DNA from: Alteromonas sp. KUL106
GTDB lineage: Bacteria; Pseudomonadota; Gammaproteobacteria; Enterobacterales; Alteromonadaceae
Length of the DNA stretch: 64,000 nt
NCBI RefSeq assembly: GCF_009811415.1
Contig: NZ_BLIG01000008.1
Coordinates: 62,001 to 126,000, forward strand
Direction: 5' to 3'
Part shown: piece after piece, positions 1 to 9,309 of the stretch
How the letters are laid out: every line of letters begins with the position of its first letter
Position numbering within the stretch: position 1 is the stretch's first letter
Translations under genes and position numbers: made by a program
The notes under the pieces: model-generated
The model's database searches: none
Told to the model about the DNA's origin: nothing
What the model saw: the letters and a program-made list of their open reading frames with translations, nothing else

Positions 1-95
1 AAGACTGGGTGTGCAGCTTCTTCCTTATCGTTACTGCGATGTATACGCCCTCCCGCATTATTTAAAATAGATTCAGGTTATTGGTATGTATAAAT

Positions 96-103
96 TGTAT
101 ACA
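96..103. promoter_or_regulatory. palindrome TGTATACA upstream of HMG-CoA reductase gene
   Basis: The 8-bp palindrome TGTATACA sits about 53 nt before the chosen start of the reductase gene. It resembles the core of GntR-family operators (TTGTATACAA type) but could equally be part of an AT-rich promoter. No further support is visible, so this is a weak candidate. Confidence 0.2.
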
Positions 104-155
104 CTTCTCATCTACCGCTAGCCCTCCTATTATGGAAGAAAAAAGGAGTGGCCTA

Positions 156-1322
156 ATGCCAAAAATTCCACGTTCCTCAGACAACGACTACACCCATGAT
201 ATGAGTCAGTCGCGCCGCGACTTTATAGCACGTGAAACTGGCGTTTCGCTAAACCACTTAGGGCACTACTCCATACCGCCAGACTCTCTGTCGGGCAATA
301 TTGAAAATTTTACCGGTGTCGCACAAGTCCCCATTGGATTTGCCGGCCCCATGTTAGTCAACGGAGAGCATGCCAAGGGGGAATTTTACGTTCCCATGGC
401 AACCACAGAAGGCACCTTGACCGCCAGTTACAGCAGGGGCATGCGCCTAACAAGAGAGGCTGGCGGTATAACCACCACGGTTATTGACGACGCCATGCAG
501 CGCGCCCCCATGTTCGCTTTTACCAATGCAAGAGAGGCCTTGGCATTCGGGAAGTGGGTCGAGCAAAATTTCGATGCAATTAAACAAGCCTGTGATAGCA
601 CCACCAGCGTTGGAAAGCTCAGAGATATTGAGCAGTATGCTGCCTCTAAGCTGCGCTGGCTTAGATTTAACTTCACCTGCGGCGATGCAGCGGGCCAAAA
701 TATGGTTAGCAAAGCAACGAAAGCAGGCTGCGAGTGGATTCAGGCGAATTATTCAGCCCCAATTGACCATTTTGTGCTTGCAGCAAACCTTGATACCGAT
801 AAAAAGCACTCTCACTTAAATTCTTTGCGCACACGCGGTAAACGTGTGGTGGCAGAAGTTACCCTGCCTAAGCGGCTAATGACAGACATTATGCATTGCC
901 CGCCAGAAGCCCTGTTTAAGCAGCGCCAATATTCAAATATGGGCGCATTTATGGCTGGAAGCGTGAATAATGGTGCCCATTTTGCCAACGGTATAACGGC
1001 AATGTTTATTGCTTGCGGACAAGATGTTGCCAATGTCGCTGAATCGTCAGCTGGTTTTACCTACGCCGAGATTACGCCAAATGGCGACTATTATTTCTCG
1101 GTGACCATTCCTTCACTCATTGTTGCCACCTATGGCGGAGGGACGGGGTTAGCCACCCAGAATGAGTGTCTACGTGTACTTGGCTGCACAGAAAAAGGGA
1201 GCGTAAATAAGTTTGCTGAAATTGTCGCTGCCACGGTTTTATCAGGCGACCTTTCCCTTAGCTCTGCCGTTGTGGCCGATGAATGGGTAAGCAGTCATGA
1301 ACGATTAGGAAGAAATCGATAA
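156..1322 (+). CDS. class I hydroxymethylglutaryl-CoA reductase
   Basis: This enzyme would interconvert HMG-CoA and mevalonate with NAD(P)H in the cytosol. Visible family motifs are MATTEGTLTASYSRG (catalytic Glu at about residue 85), GDAAGQNM (about 176-183), TDKK (catalytic Lys about 216), CGQDVAN (catalytic Asp about 290) and a C-terminal SSHERLG with the conserved His (about 381). The DKK motif and the C-terminal His place it with the class I (eukaryote/archaea-like) soluble catalytic domain; there are no membrane segments. The ATG at 156 was chosen because AAGGAG lies 7 nt upstream; the open frame continues upstream to 81 without a better site. The length is 388 residues. No other mevalonate-pathway gene is nearby, so the direction and role (isoprenoid synthesis or catabolism) cannot be told from here. 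Confidence 0.9.
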   Translation: MPKIPRSSDNDYTHDMSQSRRDFIARETGVSLNHLGHYSIPPDSLSGNIENFTGVAQVPIGFAGPMLVNGEHAKGEFYVPMATTEGTLTASYSRGMRLTREAGGITTTVIDDAMQRAPMFAFTNAREALAFGKWVEQNFDAIKQACDSTTSVGKLRDIEQYAASKLRWLRFNFTCGDAAGQNMVSKATKAGCEWIQANYSAPIDHFVLAANLDTDKKHSHLNSLRTRGKRVVAEVTLPKRLMTDIMHCPPEALFKQRQYSNMGAFMAGSVNNGAHFANGITAMFIACGQDVANVAESSAGFTYAEITPNGDYYFSVTIPSLIVATYGGGTGLATQNECLRVLGCTEKGSVNKFAEIVAATVLSGDLSLSSAVVADEWVSSHERLGRNR

Positions 1323-1417
1323 ACCTGATTTAAAAAGGGGGTGGATTCAAACCTTACGCTTTTGCTAAATGAAAGAAAGCCCAGCAAAGATGAAGCCCCT
1401 ATGCCTGACCAAATTAG

Positions 1418-1786
1418 CTAGATAACCGGAGCGTTTGGGCGTGTAACCACAAAGTACGCACCTATTCCCATAAATAGGCCAATACCGATGTAAGCGGGAA
1501 TAGGCATGGATGCTAACAGACACACTAAAATAAAACTTAAAAGCATACTGCAACAGGCAATGCATTTAACTTTTTTCGATATCGCGCCATGCTTGCGCCA
1601 TGCAACAAGGCTGGGGCCGTATTTGGGATGCTGTATGAGCCAGTTCTCAAGACGTGGCGAGGATTTCGTAAAACAGAAAAGTGCACCTATCAAAAAGACC
1701 GTGGTTGGCATGACGGGCAAAAATGCGCCAATTATTCCTAAAAGCGTTAAGACCAATCCCAGCGATAAAAACAGCACATTTTTCAT
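1418..1786 (-). CDS. DUF454/YbaN-family inner-membrane protein
   Basis: This is a small hydrophobic protein of about 122 residues with three or four predicted membrane segments (near the N-terminus, about 25-45, and two in the C-terminal third). The central signature PTTVFLIGALFCFTKSSPR followed by WLIQHPKYGP is typical of the DUF454/YbaN family, whose function is unknown. The start is ambiguous. The ATG at 1786 has no Shine-Dalgarno, while an AAGGAG sits about 27 nt upstream, touching an in-frame TTG at 1813. The ATG gives the usual family length and is preferred. Confidence 0.75.
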   Translation of the reverse strand: MKNVLFLSLGLVLTLLGIIGAFLPVMPTTVFLIGALFCFTKSSPRLENWLIQHPKYGPSLVAWRKHGAISKKVKCIACCSMLLSFILVCLLASMPIPAYIGIGLFMGIGAYFVVTRPNAPVI

Positions 1787-2001
1787 AAAATAATCACGCC
1801 CAATTTTATCCAACTCCTTGATAGGTGTTATGACTCAACACCAACTAAACACCTCTCCAACGTGTTTTTTATACCAAGATTTAAGACAGAATGGATCTGA
1901 ACAGACTTGTCGTAAATCAAACCTACCTTTTAACCATACGCCAAAATGACAAAGTTTCCATCTACATAGGTCTAATTTAGTAGGCTTAACCCAAGTTCTT
2001 A

Positions 2002-2020
2002 AAGCATTGCATCAATGCTT
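2002..2020. terminator. perfect inverted repeat downstream of mazG
   Basis: The arms AAGCATTG and CAATGCTT are separated by three bases, 55 nt beyond the mazG stop. A second small repeat (AATAACT/AGTTATT, 2042-2059) lies between. Neither is followed by a clear T-run on the minus strand, so termination of the rlmD-relA-mazG transcript here is only possible. Confidence 0.3.
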
Positions 2021-2074
2021 CACGTGTTATCCGGTACACGAAATAACTGGTGAGTTATTGGCGGGACGGGCGAA

Positions 2075-3025
2075 TCACTTAGCACTAGACGACTGTTTAA
2101 CCTGCTGCCACATCGCTTCCATTTCATCAAGGGTCAATGCCTCGAGCTTCTGGCCCTGCTCAGTCGCCAAGCGTTCTACACCCTTAAAGCGGTGAGCAAA
2201 CTTGTTACTGGCATTACGAAGCGCAGTATCAGCATCTACTTTACAATGCCTGGCTAAATTCACCATGGCGAAAAGGGCATCGCCAATTTCTTCTTCGATA
2301 GCCTGCTGATTGTCGGGCAAATCATCATTTGAAGGCGCTTCATCAGCTCCCACAGCCTTGAGAGCGCGCTGCTTGAAATTCAGCTCTTGCTGAATTTCTT
2401 CCACTTCCTCAAGCACTTTGTCGATAACAGGTGCCGAGTCAGGCCAATCAAAACCCACCTTTGCACAGGCTTTCTGCAGTTTTTGCGCATACATGAGTGC
2501 CGGCATACCTTTGGGTACACTATCTAGAATACTGGTTTCTGCGGCTTCGTCGTGTTGCTCTAAGCGCTGCTGTTTACGCTGTTTTTCTTGGGCTTTGATG
2601 GCTTCCCACTGCGCGTTTAAAGCACTGTCGTTCAATTGGGTACGTTCGACCGTAACGTTTTCATTTGTATCGCCAGCGCCTTCAGATGCAAGCGGATTAG
2701 CAAACACATGGGGGTGACGACGCACCAGCTTATCGCTAATGCTTTGCGCCACATCGTCAAAAGAAAAAGCGCTAGATTCACTGGCTATCTGCGCGTAGAA
2801 CACCACTTGAAACAGCAAATCACCCAACTCGTCTTTGATGTCGTGCATATCACCAGTGGCAATAGCATCAGCCACTTCATAGGCCTCTTCTATGGTATAG
2901 CGAGTTAGGCTATCCATAGTTTGTTTCACATCCCACGGACATCCAGATTGCGGGTCGCGCAGCTGCGCCATGATGTCAAGCAGCCGCTGCATTTCACTAA
3001 GCCTAGCTTTGTTTGCGTTTTGCAT
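2075..3025 (-). CDS. mazG: nucleoside triphosphate pyrophosphohydrolase MazG
   Basis: MazG hydrolyses (d)NTPs to the monophosphate and pyrophosphate. Two MazG domains are visible. The N-terminal one has GCPWD (about 28-32), EEAYE (46-50) and DELGDLLFQ (about 65-73); the C-terminal one has EEIGDALFAMVN (about 245-256). The protein has 316 residues against about 263 in E. coli. The extra length is in polar linkers between the domains (about 107-160 and 215-243). The ATG at 3025 is supported by AAAGG about 8 nt upstream and makes the gene overlap the relA 3' end by 23 nt, which suggests translational coupling. It is the last gene of rlmD-relA-mazG; no mazEF toxin-antitoxin pair lies between relA and mazG, unlike in E. 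coli. Confidence 0.95.
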   Translation of the reverse strand: MQNANKARLSEMQRLLDIMAQLRDPQSGCPWDVKQTMDSLTRYTIEEAYEVADAIATGDMHDIKDELGDLLFQVVFYAQIASESSAFSFDDVAQSISDKLVRRHPHVFANPLASEGAGDTNENVTVERTQLNDSALNAQWEAIKAQEKQRKQQRLEQHDEAAETSILDSVPKGMPALMYAQKLQKACAKVGFDWPDSAPVIDKVLEEVEEIQQELNFKQRALKAVGADEAPSNDDLPDNQQAIEEEIGDALFAMVNLARHCKVDADTALRNASNKFAHRFKGVERLATEQGQKLEALTLDEMEAMWQQVKQSSSAK

Positions 3026-5186
3026 CGGTCACGCCTTTGAGCTGTCGCAATCGGGTCAACACTTTTGACACCGTATCGAGGTCTTGAACCTCTATCGATA
3101 TAGTAATGAGCGCCGTTTGCCTGTTTTTATCACTTAGGCTGTTCACGCCCAAAAGCGGTACGTTTTCATTCGCCAATACCGTAGTGATATCCCGTAAAAG
3201 GCCCGTTCTATCGTGACAGAATATATCGATAGCTGTTTCGAACCCTACTTTGAGCTCTTCTGACCAATTCACTTCTATCTGACGCTCAGGATGCTGAGAT
3301 AACAAGTGCTGAAGCTGATCGCAATTTTCTTTATGAACGCTTACACCGCGGCCTTGCGTGATATACCCTAAAATAGCTTCGCCCGGCACCGGTTTACAGC
3401 AGTTCGCCAGCTGGCTCATTAGATGCCCCACACCTTGTACAACCACCGCATCTTTTTTACCTGAGCCTGCCGCTGTTTTACGCGTTTTGACCTTAGGGCT
3501 AATTTCCGGCTCTGGCGCAGGCGGTTCTTGCAAATGATGAATAAAGTTGATCACCTGCATAACGCGCACATCACCAGCACCTACCGCAGTGTACAAGTCA
3601 TCAAGGGTTTGTAAGTTAAACTTCTCATACGCTTCATTAGGTACTTTGGCGGGCAAGTGAGCGCGCTGGAGTTCGCGCTCTAAAAGCTCTTTACCGGCCG
3701 CTAGGTTTTTGTCTCTGTCTTGCTTTTTGAAGAAAGAGTGAATCGTGGCGCGAGCCCGCGAAGAATGGACATAGCCAAGGCCAGGATGCATCCAATCGCG
3801 GCTTGGGTTAGGCTCTTTTCCGGTGAGTACTTCTATCTGGTCACCACTTTGCAGTAAATACGTAAACGGTACTATGCGCCCATTCACTTTAGCGCCGATA
3901 CAGCGGTGACCCACATTACTGTGAATGTAATAGGCAAAATCAAGCGGTGTGGCACCTTGAGGAAGGTCAATAACATCCCCTTTCGGAGTAAACACGTAGA
4001 CTCTATCGTCGAACACCTGGCTACGCAGCTCTTCAACTATATCACCAGATTCAGCCACTTCTTCTTGCCACGCAAGTATGCGCCGAAGCCAGTTTATGCG
4101 CTCGTCATAGCCCGACTGTTTGCCCGTGCTGCCTTCCTTATATTTCCAGTGTGCCGCCACGCCGAGTTCGGCATCCTGATGCATCTTTTGTGTGCGGATC
4201 TGAATCTCAACCGACTTCCCTTCAGGCCCCACAATAACCGTGTGAATAGACTGGTAACCGTTAGGTTTAGGGGTCGCGATGTAATCGTCGAACTCGTTTG
4301 GCAAGTGCTTGTAGCTGGCGTGAACCGTACCGAGCGCGGCGTAGCAGTCTTGTAATCGCTCCGCGATAATTCGCACCGCGCGTATATCAAAAAGCTGCTC
4401 AAACGTGAGGCGTTTTTTCTGCATTTTTTTCCAAATGCTGAAAATATGCTTGGGGCGCCCATAAACGTCAGCGCGAATGTGCTCACTATCAAGTAAGCCT
4501 TGCAGATCGTTCACGATAGTCTCAATGTACTCGGCGCGCTCTCGGCGCTTGCCATCAAGCTGTTGTGCTATTTGCTTATAGGTAATAGGGTGTAAATAGC
4601 GAAACGCGAGGTCTTCAAGTTCCCATTTTAATTGACCAATGCCCAAGCGATTTGCCAATGGCGCATAGATACTGGCGCACTCACGAGCCACCATAACCCG
4701 TGTTTCTTCATCGGCTTTCTTAACCTGTTGTAATGCACAAATACGCTCGGCCATTTTAATAACAACGGCGCGCACGTCTTCTACCATTGCAAGCAGCATC
4801 CGGCGTATGCTGTCTATGTGCTGTTCATCTGACTTCTGAGCGAAACCAGAGCCACTGACTTTACGCGCATGTAAGGATTTAATCGCATCCATTCGACGCA
4901 CGCCAATAACAAGGTCGCGAATTTCACTGCCAAATTCTTCATAAATATCGTTTTCACTTAAAGCGTGCTGTTCGCAATAAGGAAAAACGAGAGCAGCCTG
5001 AAGCGTTGCGTCATCCATATTCAGTTGACACAAAATCTCTACCATTTCCTGACCAACCAAAAGTCGCTCTGGAATGGACGACACTGCACTTAGCTTGTCT
5101 TTTGTTTCTGCATTTAGGTCAAGACTGTCTAACCACGCTTCGAAGGGTGGGCGGTCGGCTTCGTGGACCTTTCTTGTCGATACCAT
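3003..5186 (-). CDS. relA: GTP pyrophosphokinase RelA ((p)ppGpp synthetase I)
   Basis: This is the ribosome-associated stringent-response enzyme that transfers pyrophosphate from ATP to GTP/GDP on amino-acid starvation. Domains in order: a degenerate HD hydrolase region (1-200; the HD metal-binding pair is not seen), synthetase (about 235-345, with YGRPKHIFSIWKKM, EFDDYIATPKPNGYQSIHT and EIQIRT), TGS (about 395-455, VYVFTPKGD), a Cys-rich zinc-finger-type region (about 590-625, NCCKPVPGE) and ACT (about 647-725). FDDYIA is the RelA (not SpoT) form of the acidic motif, which argues for a synthesis-only enzyme. It has 727 residues, near the usual 744. It starts 12 nt after rlmD and overlaps mazG. 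Confidence 0.97.
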   Translation of the reverse strand: MVSTRKVHEADRPPFEAWLDSLDLNAETKDKLSAVSSIPERLLVGQEMVEILCQLNMDDATLQAALVFPYCEQHALSENDIYEEFGSEIRDLVIGVRRMDAIKSLHARKVSGSGFAQKSDEQHIDSIRRMLLAMVEDVRAVVIKMAERICALQQVKKADEETRVMVARECASIYAPLANRLGIGQLKWELEDLAFRYLHPITYKQIAQQLDGKRRERAEYIETIVNDLQGLLDSEHIRADVYGRPKHIFSIWKKMQKKRLTFEQLFDIRAVRIIAERLQDCYAALGTVHASYKHLPNEFDDYIATPKPNGYQSIHTVIVGPEGKSVEIQIRTQKMHQDAELGVAAHWKYKEGSTGKQSGYDERINWLRRILAWQEEVAESGDIVEELRSQVFDDRVYVFTPKGDVIDLPQGATPLDFAYYIHSNVGHRCIGAKVNGRIVPFTYLLQSGDQIEVLTGKEPNPSRDWMHPGLGYVHSSRARATIHSFFKKQDRDKNLAAGKELLERELQRAHLPAKVPNEAYEKFNLQTLDDLYTAVGAGDVRVMQVINFIHHLQEPPAPEPEISPKVKTRKTAAGSGKKDAVVVQGVGHLMSQLANCCKPVPGEAILGYITQGRGVSVHKENCDQLQHLLSQHPERQIEVNWSEELKVGFETAIDIFCHDRTGLLRDITTVLANENVPLLGVNSLSDKNRQTALITISIEVQDLDTVSKVLTRLRQLKGVTDAKRKQS

Positions 5187-5198
5187 ATCCTTTACTCG

Positions 5199-6641
5199 TT
5201 ACTGCTGCTTGCGCACAAACAAGGCCATCATCTCCATGTGATGAGTGAACGGAAACATCTCTGCTATGCCCGCCTTTTCCATTTCATAACCTCCATCAAT
5301 GAGCACTTTCGCATCTCTTGAAAACGTACTTGGATTGCAAGAAACATACACTATCGTTTTTGGCAGTGCTTTTACAAGCGCATGACAAACTGTCAATGCC
5401 CCTTCTCTTGAAGGGTCAAGCAATATCTTATCAAAGCCTTGCTGTAAAGAGGCCTCGACGTTAGCTTTATCGGCCAAGTCTAGATGCAGCCATTCAACGT
5501 TATCAATGCCCTGTTGCTGTGCATTTTCTTGCGCGCGACGCACCATCTCAGCCACGCCCTCAACCGCTTGAACCTGCGCTCCTGATTTAGCGATAGGTAA
5601 TGTAAAGTTACCCAGCCCACTAAACCAATCGGCAATACGCTCATTGGCGCGAGGATCTAGCCAGCGTAATGCTTGGTTGATCATTTTTTCGTTAACGACT
5701 TTATTAATTTGAATAAAGTCGTTAGCACTAGGCGATATTGAACAGCCTTCTACGGTGTGCATAACCATAGCACTGCCATAGTCCACACTGCGAATTTGGC
5801 CTTGTTTATTCTCAAGCTTCAACTCAATACCACACGCTTTTGCAAGTGCGCCTACCGTATCAATAAGCTCAGATTCAAGGGCTTTGGTGTGTTTAATAAC
5901 AAGATGTGAGGTATTATCAGCGGCAATCAGACTAATATGCCCAATATGACGGGCTGACTCGAACCCGGTAAGCGTATCTCGCAAAGGGCCGATAATGTGA
6001 GATAGCGGGTCGACCAATATTGGGCATGTCTCTACATTAACCACTCTACTGCTATTAGCCTCACGAAATCCTAACTTTATGTGATCAGGGTCACGCGCGT
6101 CGATGGCAAGTCGAGCTTTCCTGCGATATTGAGGACGAGGCCCAACAAGAGGCGCTTGCCAAACATTGGGCTTCATGGCCAGTTGACGTTCCATCATTAC
6201 TTTGAGCGCGTTGTCTCGTTGCTCTAGGGCAGTATCAGGGTTTATGTGCTGTAGCTGACACCCTCCACATTCATTAAACACGGGGCAAAACGGTGCTTGT
6301 CTTTCGTCGCTCGCGGAGTGGATGTATGTCGCTTTAGCGTTAATGACTTTCTTTTTGCTAGATAACACCTCTATATCGCAGGTTTCCCCCACAAGCGCGC
6401 CTTCAACAAACACCATAGGATTACCGCGCACCACGCCATGTCCCATCCAATCTAAATCTTCGATGGTAACCGTACTAGATTTTTGGCTTTCACCATTGTC
6501 TGATGTTTTTTTGCTTTTCCCAAAACGCAGCCCGGCAACCTGTGCGTTAGCACCAGCATTCCCTTTTATTCGAGCACTGCGCTGAGTATGAGACGTTTTG
6601 CCTTTTTGTTTAGTACGAGATTGTTTAAAAAGGTTTGCCAA
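5199..6641 (-). CDS. rlmD: 23S rRNA (uracil1939-C5)-methyltransferase RlmD
   Basis: RlmD makes m5U1939 in 23S rRNA using S-adenosylmethionine. A basic N-terminal tail is followed by a TRAM domain (about 60-115), a 4Fe-4S cysteine cluster (CPVFNECGGCQLQH, about 120-133, plus a later ETCPIL Cys), the SAM motif DWFSGLGNFTLP (about 337) and the catalytic-Cys motif YVSCNPSTFSRDA (about 432). A TTG at 6641 was chosen as start because GGAG lies 6 nt upstream. The open frame extends 33 codons further to 6740, but that part has no family similarity. The result is 480 residues. It is the first gene of the rlmD-relA-mazG operon, an arrangement also seen in enterobacteria. Confidence 0.93.
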   Translation of the reverse strand: MANLFKQSRTKQKGKTSHTQRSARIKGNAGANAQVAGLRFGKSKKTSDNGESQKSSTVTIEDLDWMGHGVVRGNPMVFVEGALVGETCDIEVLSSKKKVINAKATYIHSASDERQAPFCPVFNECGGCQLQHINPDTALEQRDNALKVMMERQLAMKPNVWQAPLVGPRPQYRRKARLAIDARDPDHIKLGFREANSSRVVNVETCPILVDPLSHIIGPLRDTLTGFESARHIGHISLIAADNTSHLVIKHTKALESELIDTVGALAKACGIELKLENKQGQIRSVDYGSAMVMHTVEGCSISPSANDFIQINKVVNEKMINQALRWLDPRANERIADWFSGLGNFTLPIAKSGAQVQAVEGVAEMVRRAQENAQQQGIDNVEWLHLDLADKANVEASLQQGFDKILLDPSREGALTVCHALVKALPKTIVYVSCNPSTFSRDAKVLIDGGYEMEKAGIAEMFPFTHHMEMMALFVRKQQ

Positions 6642-6799
6642 GTGTGACTCCGGTTCCCTGCTTATCGTGGTTCGATGTGGGTAGAAATTCCTATATCCGC
6701 AATCAGAGCAATACCCAAGCCTTCTCAAAGGGGGGCCCATCTGCCTATTGCGAGTGTGTATATTCTTATTTAATTCGCGAGAAAGACCACGATGTTCGT

Positions 6800-7180
6800 C
6801 TACGTAGATTCCAGTATAACGGTGGCAACGGCATAATGCTGCTCATCGGAAATACTTACCACGCTTCGTGTTATGCCACGGGCCTGACACATCATGGCAA
6901 ACTCACCCGAAAAATGGAGCTCTGGCGCACCTAAGTCGTTATTGCGTACTTCTATATGCTGCCAACTTATCCCGTTTCCTATCCCGGTACCAAGGGCTTT
7001 TACCGCCGCCTCCTTGGCGGCAAAACGCTTGGCTAAAAAGCGTATGGGCATAGTGTGTTCGCTGAACTGCTGCCATTCGGCAGGCGTGAGTATTCGCTTT
7101 GCCAAGCGTTCATTCGCACCATGCCCTTTCCCAAGACGGGCAATCTCTACAATGTCAGTTCCTAGCCCCGCAATCGCCAC
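6800..7180 (-). CDS. acpS: holo-[acyl-carrier-protein] synthase AcpS
   Basis: AcpS transfers 4'-phosphopantetheine from CoA to the ACP serine. The Mg-binding residues are visible: GTDIVE with Asp9 and RFAAKEAAVKALGTG with Glu57. Its 126 residues match the family. The GTG at 7180 is the start (MAIAGLGTDIVE), with AAGGG about 10 nt upstream; an ATG seven bases further upstream is out of frame. It lies 27 nt downstream of pdxJ, the conserved pdxJ-acpS arrangement. No terminator is obvious in the 158 nt after the stop. Confidence 0.95.
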   Translation of the reverse strand: MAIAGLGTDIVEIARLGKGHGANERLAKRILTPAEWQQFSEHTMPIRFLAKRFAAKEAAVKALGTGIGNGISWQHIEVRNNDLGAPELHFSGEFAMMCQARGITRSVVSISDEQHYAVATVILEST

Positions 7181-7207
7181 GTGACATACACCCTTTTGAA
7201 TCTAATG

Positions 7208-7945
7208 TTAAATACCCGCGCGTGCTTCGAGCATAAGCTTACGCATATCAGCGACAGCGGTATGAAGCCCATCAAAGGCAGCGCGTGCAATAATAGCATG
7301 ACCAATGTTAAGTTCTATTAGCTGAGGTATAGCCGCAATAGGCTTAACGTTGTGATAGTGAAGGCCGTGGCCTGCATTCACTTTAAGCCCCAAGCTATCG
7401 GCATACTCTATACCTTCAACTAAGCGCGCTAGCTCTTTGTGCTGCTCTTCTTCGCTGGTAGCTTCTGCGTACTGGCCGGTATGAATTTCGATATAAGGGG
7501 CATTACATGCCACTGCCGCATCTATCTGCGCTTTGTCCGCATCAATGAACAACGACACCAAAATGTTCGCATTAGCGAGCCGTTCACAGGCCGCTTTGAT
7601 GTTGTCAAAATTGCCAGCCACATCAAGACCACCTTCGGTGGTCAGCTCTTCACGCTTTTCCGGTACTAGGCAGCAAAAAACAGGCTTCACTTCTTCTGCA
7701 ATAGTCAGCATTTCTTCAGTCACCGCCATCTCCAGATTGAGTCTGGTATTAATGGTTTGCGCTAGAATGCGTACATCGCGGTCTTTAATGTGTCGGCGAT
7801 CTTCACGCAAATGAACCGTTATGCCGTCTGCCCCCGCGCGCTCAGCGATATCCGCTGCGTGCACTGGGTCTGGGTAATGGGTACCGCGCGCATTGCGAAG
7901 CGTTGCGATATGGTCGATGTTAACGCCTAATAAAATCGTGCTCAT
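7208..7945 (-). CDS. pdxJ: pyridoxine 5'-phosphate synthase PdxJ
   Basis: PdxJ condenses 1-deoxyxylulose 5-phosphate with 3-amino-2-oxopropyl phosphate to pyridoxine 5'-phosphate in de novo vitamin B6 synthesis. The N-terminal [15 protein letters not shown] and [13 protein letters not shown] motifs carry the phosphate- and substrate-binding residues, and IEIHTGQYA and [11 protein letters not shown] lie later in the TIM barrel. It has 245 residues, the normal length. AGGTGA lies 5 nt before the ATG. Its partner enzyme PdxA is encoded at 18354 in the same window. Confidence 0.97.
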   Translation of the reverse strand: MSTILLGVNIDHIATLRNARGTHYPDPVHAADIAERAGADGITVHLREDRRHIKDRDVRILAQTINTRLNLEMAVTEEMLTIAEEVKPVFCCLVPEKREELTTEGGLDVAGNFDNIKAACERLANANILVSLFIDADKAQIDAAVACNAPYIEIHTGQYAEATSEEEQHKELARLVEGIEYADSLGLKVNAGHGLHYHNVKPIAAIPQLIELNIGHAIIARAAFDGLHTAVADMRKLMLEARAGI

Positions 7946-8184
7946 TTCATCACCTAGCCTGTAAGAGCGAAAGAAAAGGCTTGCTCTTCATGTTAAATAC
8001 GTTGCTTAAAGGGCGTAATACCCTCGTTAGGAAAAACGCAATTGTAGCAAACTTTTTTATGGAGCGTGCTGTTTAAGCGATTGAGTTAAGAGAAAATAAT
8101 TTAAAGCAGTTAGCGTTAGTAATGCTTATTGCTAAACCGCTTAGCGCTGTCAATTATGTGGTGCAGGATAGATGATCAAAAGCG

Positions 8185-8898
8185 TTAACGTGATTTAGGC
8201 ATAAAGAGTTCACGGCTTTTAAGTGGCTTATCACCGATCAGCGGTTTAAGTAAGTCTCGACAAAGCACCTTAGCCACCTTTTTGCTCAGCGGAGTAAACT
8301 CGCCTTGCGACAAACTAAGCAGGGCTTGTCCGGGAAAACCTCGCATGCCGCGGGGACCCGCCATATCATCGGGCAGTCGAACAAAGCCCGCGTCAATCTG
8401 AAAATGATAGCTACCGGTGCCTTCAATGGGCATCTCGTATTCTACATCTGTAGTAAAGTCGGGCAACAACCCCATTTCATCAAGCAGTGCGAATTCGAAC
8501 TGACGTAAGGTCACTTCTATGTCGCTCTCATCACGAAGAGATATCAGCGCATTTTCATAGGCGTGGTGAACACCATCGCTGGCAAGCCCAGCCGGCATAA
8601 CGCGATTGGTTAGCTCGTTAACATACATGGCGCAAAATAACGCCGTGCCCGTGAGGTTGATGGACGGGGAGACACTTTCTACGTGACGTAAACTTTTTAA
8701 CTCTGACTTTCCACTTAACTGAAGGCGAAGATGTTGGAAAGGCTGGAGCAGACTTTTTTTGTCTGATTTACTGTTTTTTACGCCTTTTGCCACCGCGCTA
8801 ACGCGCCCTTCTTCAAGGGTGAAAAAGTCAACAATATAGCTGGTCTCCCTGTAAGGGCGTCTATGCAGCACATAGGCATTTAACCACTCGTTATTCAT
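8185..8898 (-). CDS. recO: DNA repair protein RecO
   Basis: RecO works with RecF/RecR to load RecA on SSB-coated DNA and anneals strands. The N-terminal OB fold is recognisable (about 1-80, AYVLHRRPYRETSYIVDFFT and KGVKNSKSDKK), followed by a helical C-terminal part without the zinc-binding cysteines seen in Gram-positive RecO. The length is 237 residues. It is upstream of pdxJ-acpS as in many gammaproteobacteria, but a 239-nt gap separates it from pdxJ and era is not the next gene upstream. Confidence 0.9.
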   Translation of the reverse strand: MNNEWLNAYVLHRRPYRETSYIVDFFTLEEGRVSAVAKGVKNSKSDKKSLLQPFQHLRLQLSGKSELKSLRHVESVSPSINLTGTALFCAMYVNELTNRVMPAGLASDGVHHAYENALISLRDESDIEVTLRQFEFALLDEMGLLPDFTTDVEYEMPIEGTGSYHFQIDAGFVRLPDDMAGPRGMRGFPGQALLSLSQGEFTPLSKKVAKVLCRDLLKPLIGDKPLKSRELFMPKSR

Positions 8899-8962
8899 TG
8901 TTGTTCACTTATATATTTATCACTATATTGATGGCGGCTTAAAGGCTGTAGCTATGTGGATG

Positions 8963-9244
8963 CTAGCTGCGCTTAATTCTTACCACTTTCATGGTTTCAA
9001 ACTCAATGCCCGCGACATCTTCGACGTAGCGATAATAGGTCACGTTCACTCGCGCACCTTTTAAACTTTGATATTGCTGCTTACGCCGATAGATAAAGGG
9101 CACATCAATACCTTCCAGCATAATAGTGTGGCGTATCCAGTCGCTGTCTTTCTCTTCTCGCTGAACGTGGGAGATGACTTTAACATTGTCGGTTTGATTA
9201 AGCTGACTATGCTTTTCCACCAGCTTTTGTCTTTCGCTTTTCAC
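8963..9244 (-). CDS. conserved hypothetical protein, 93 residues
   Basis: I do not recognise this protein. It is small, charged and soluble. It starts with a basic helix and contains a central DWIRHTIMLEGIDVPFIYRR stretch with alternating hydrophobic residues, suggesting a small beta-rich fold. A GTG start at 9244 is supported by a G-rich Shine-Dalgarno (AAGGGGG) about 7 nt upstream. It sits between recJ (ends its reading frame upstream at 9310) and recO in the same direction, so it may be part of the recJ transcript. Codon use and spacing support a real gene. Confidence 0.7.
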   Translation of the reverse strand: MKSERQKLVEKHSQLNQTDNVKVISHVQREEKDSDWIRHTIMLEGIDVPFIYRRKQQYQSLKGARVNVTYYRYVEDVAGIEFETMKVVRIKRS

Positions 9245-9309
9245 CCTCGCCCCCTTATTTATTTGCTTTTTATCTTACTCGCTTTTTTCCGCATGCGAGC
9301 TTGTCTGTG

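Noticed and set aside
1787..1813. TTG or ATT start for the YbaN-family protein
   Set aside because: The AAGGAG there directly touches the TTG, and ATT starts are very rare; the ATG at 1786 was kept with reduced confidence.
6642..6740. N-terminal extension of RlmD by 33 codons
   Set aside because: The TTG at 6641 has a good GGAG at the right distance, and the extra residues have no similarity to RlmD proteins.
6635..6934. Plus-strand open frame between rlmD and acpS
   Set aside because: It overlaps the 3' half of acpS antisense and the rlmD start; no ribosome-binding site or recognisable motif.
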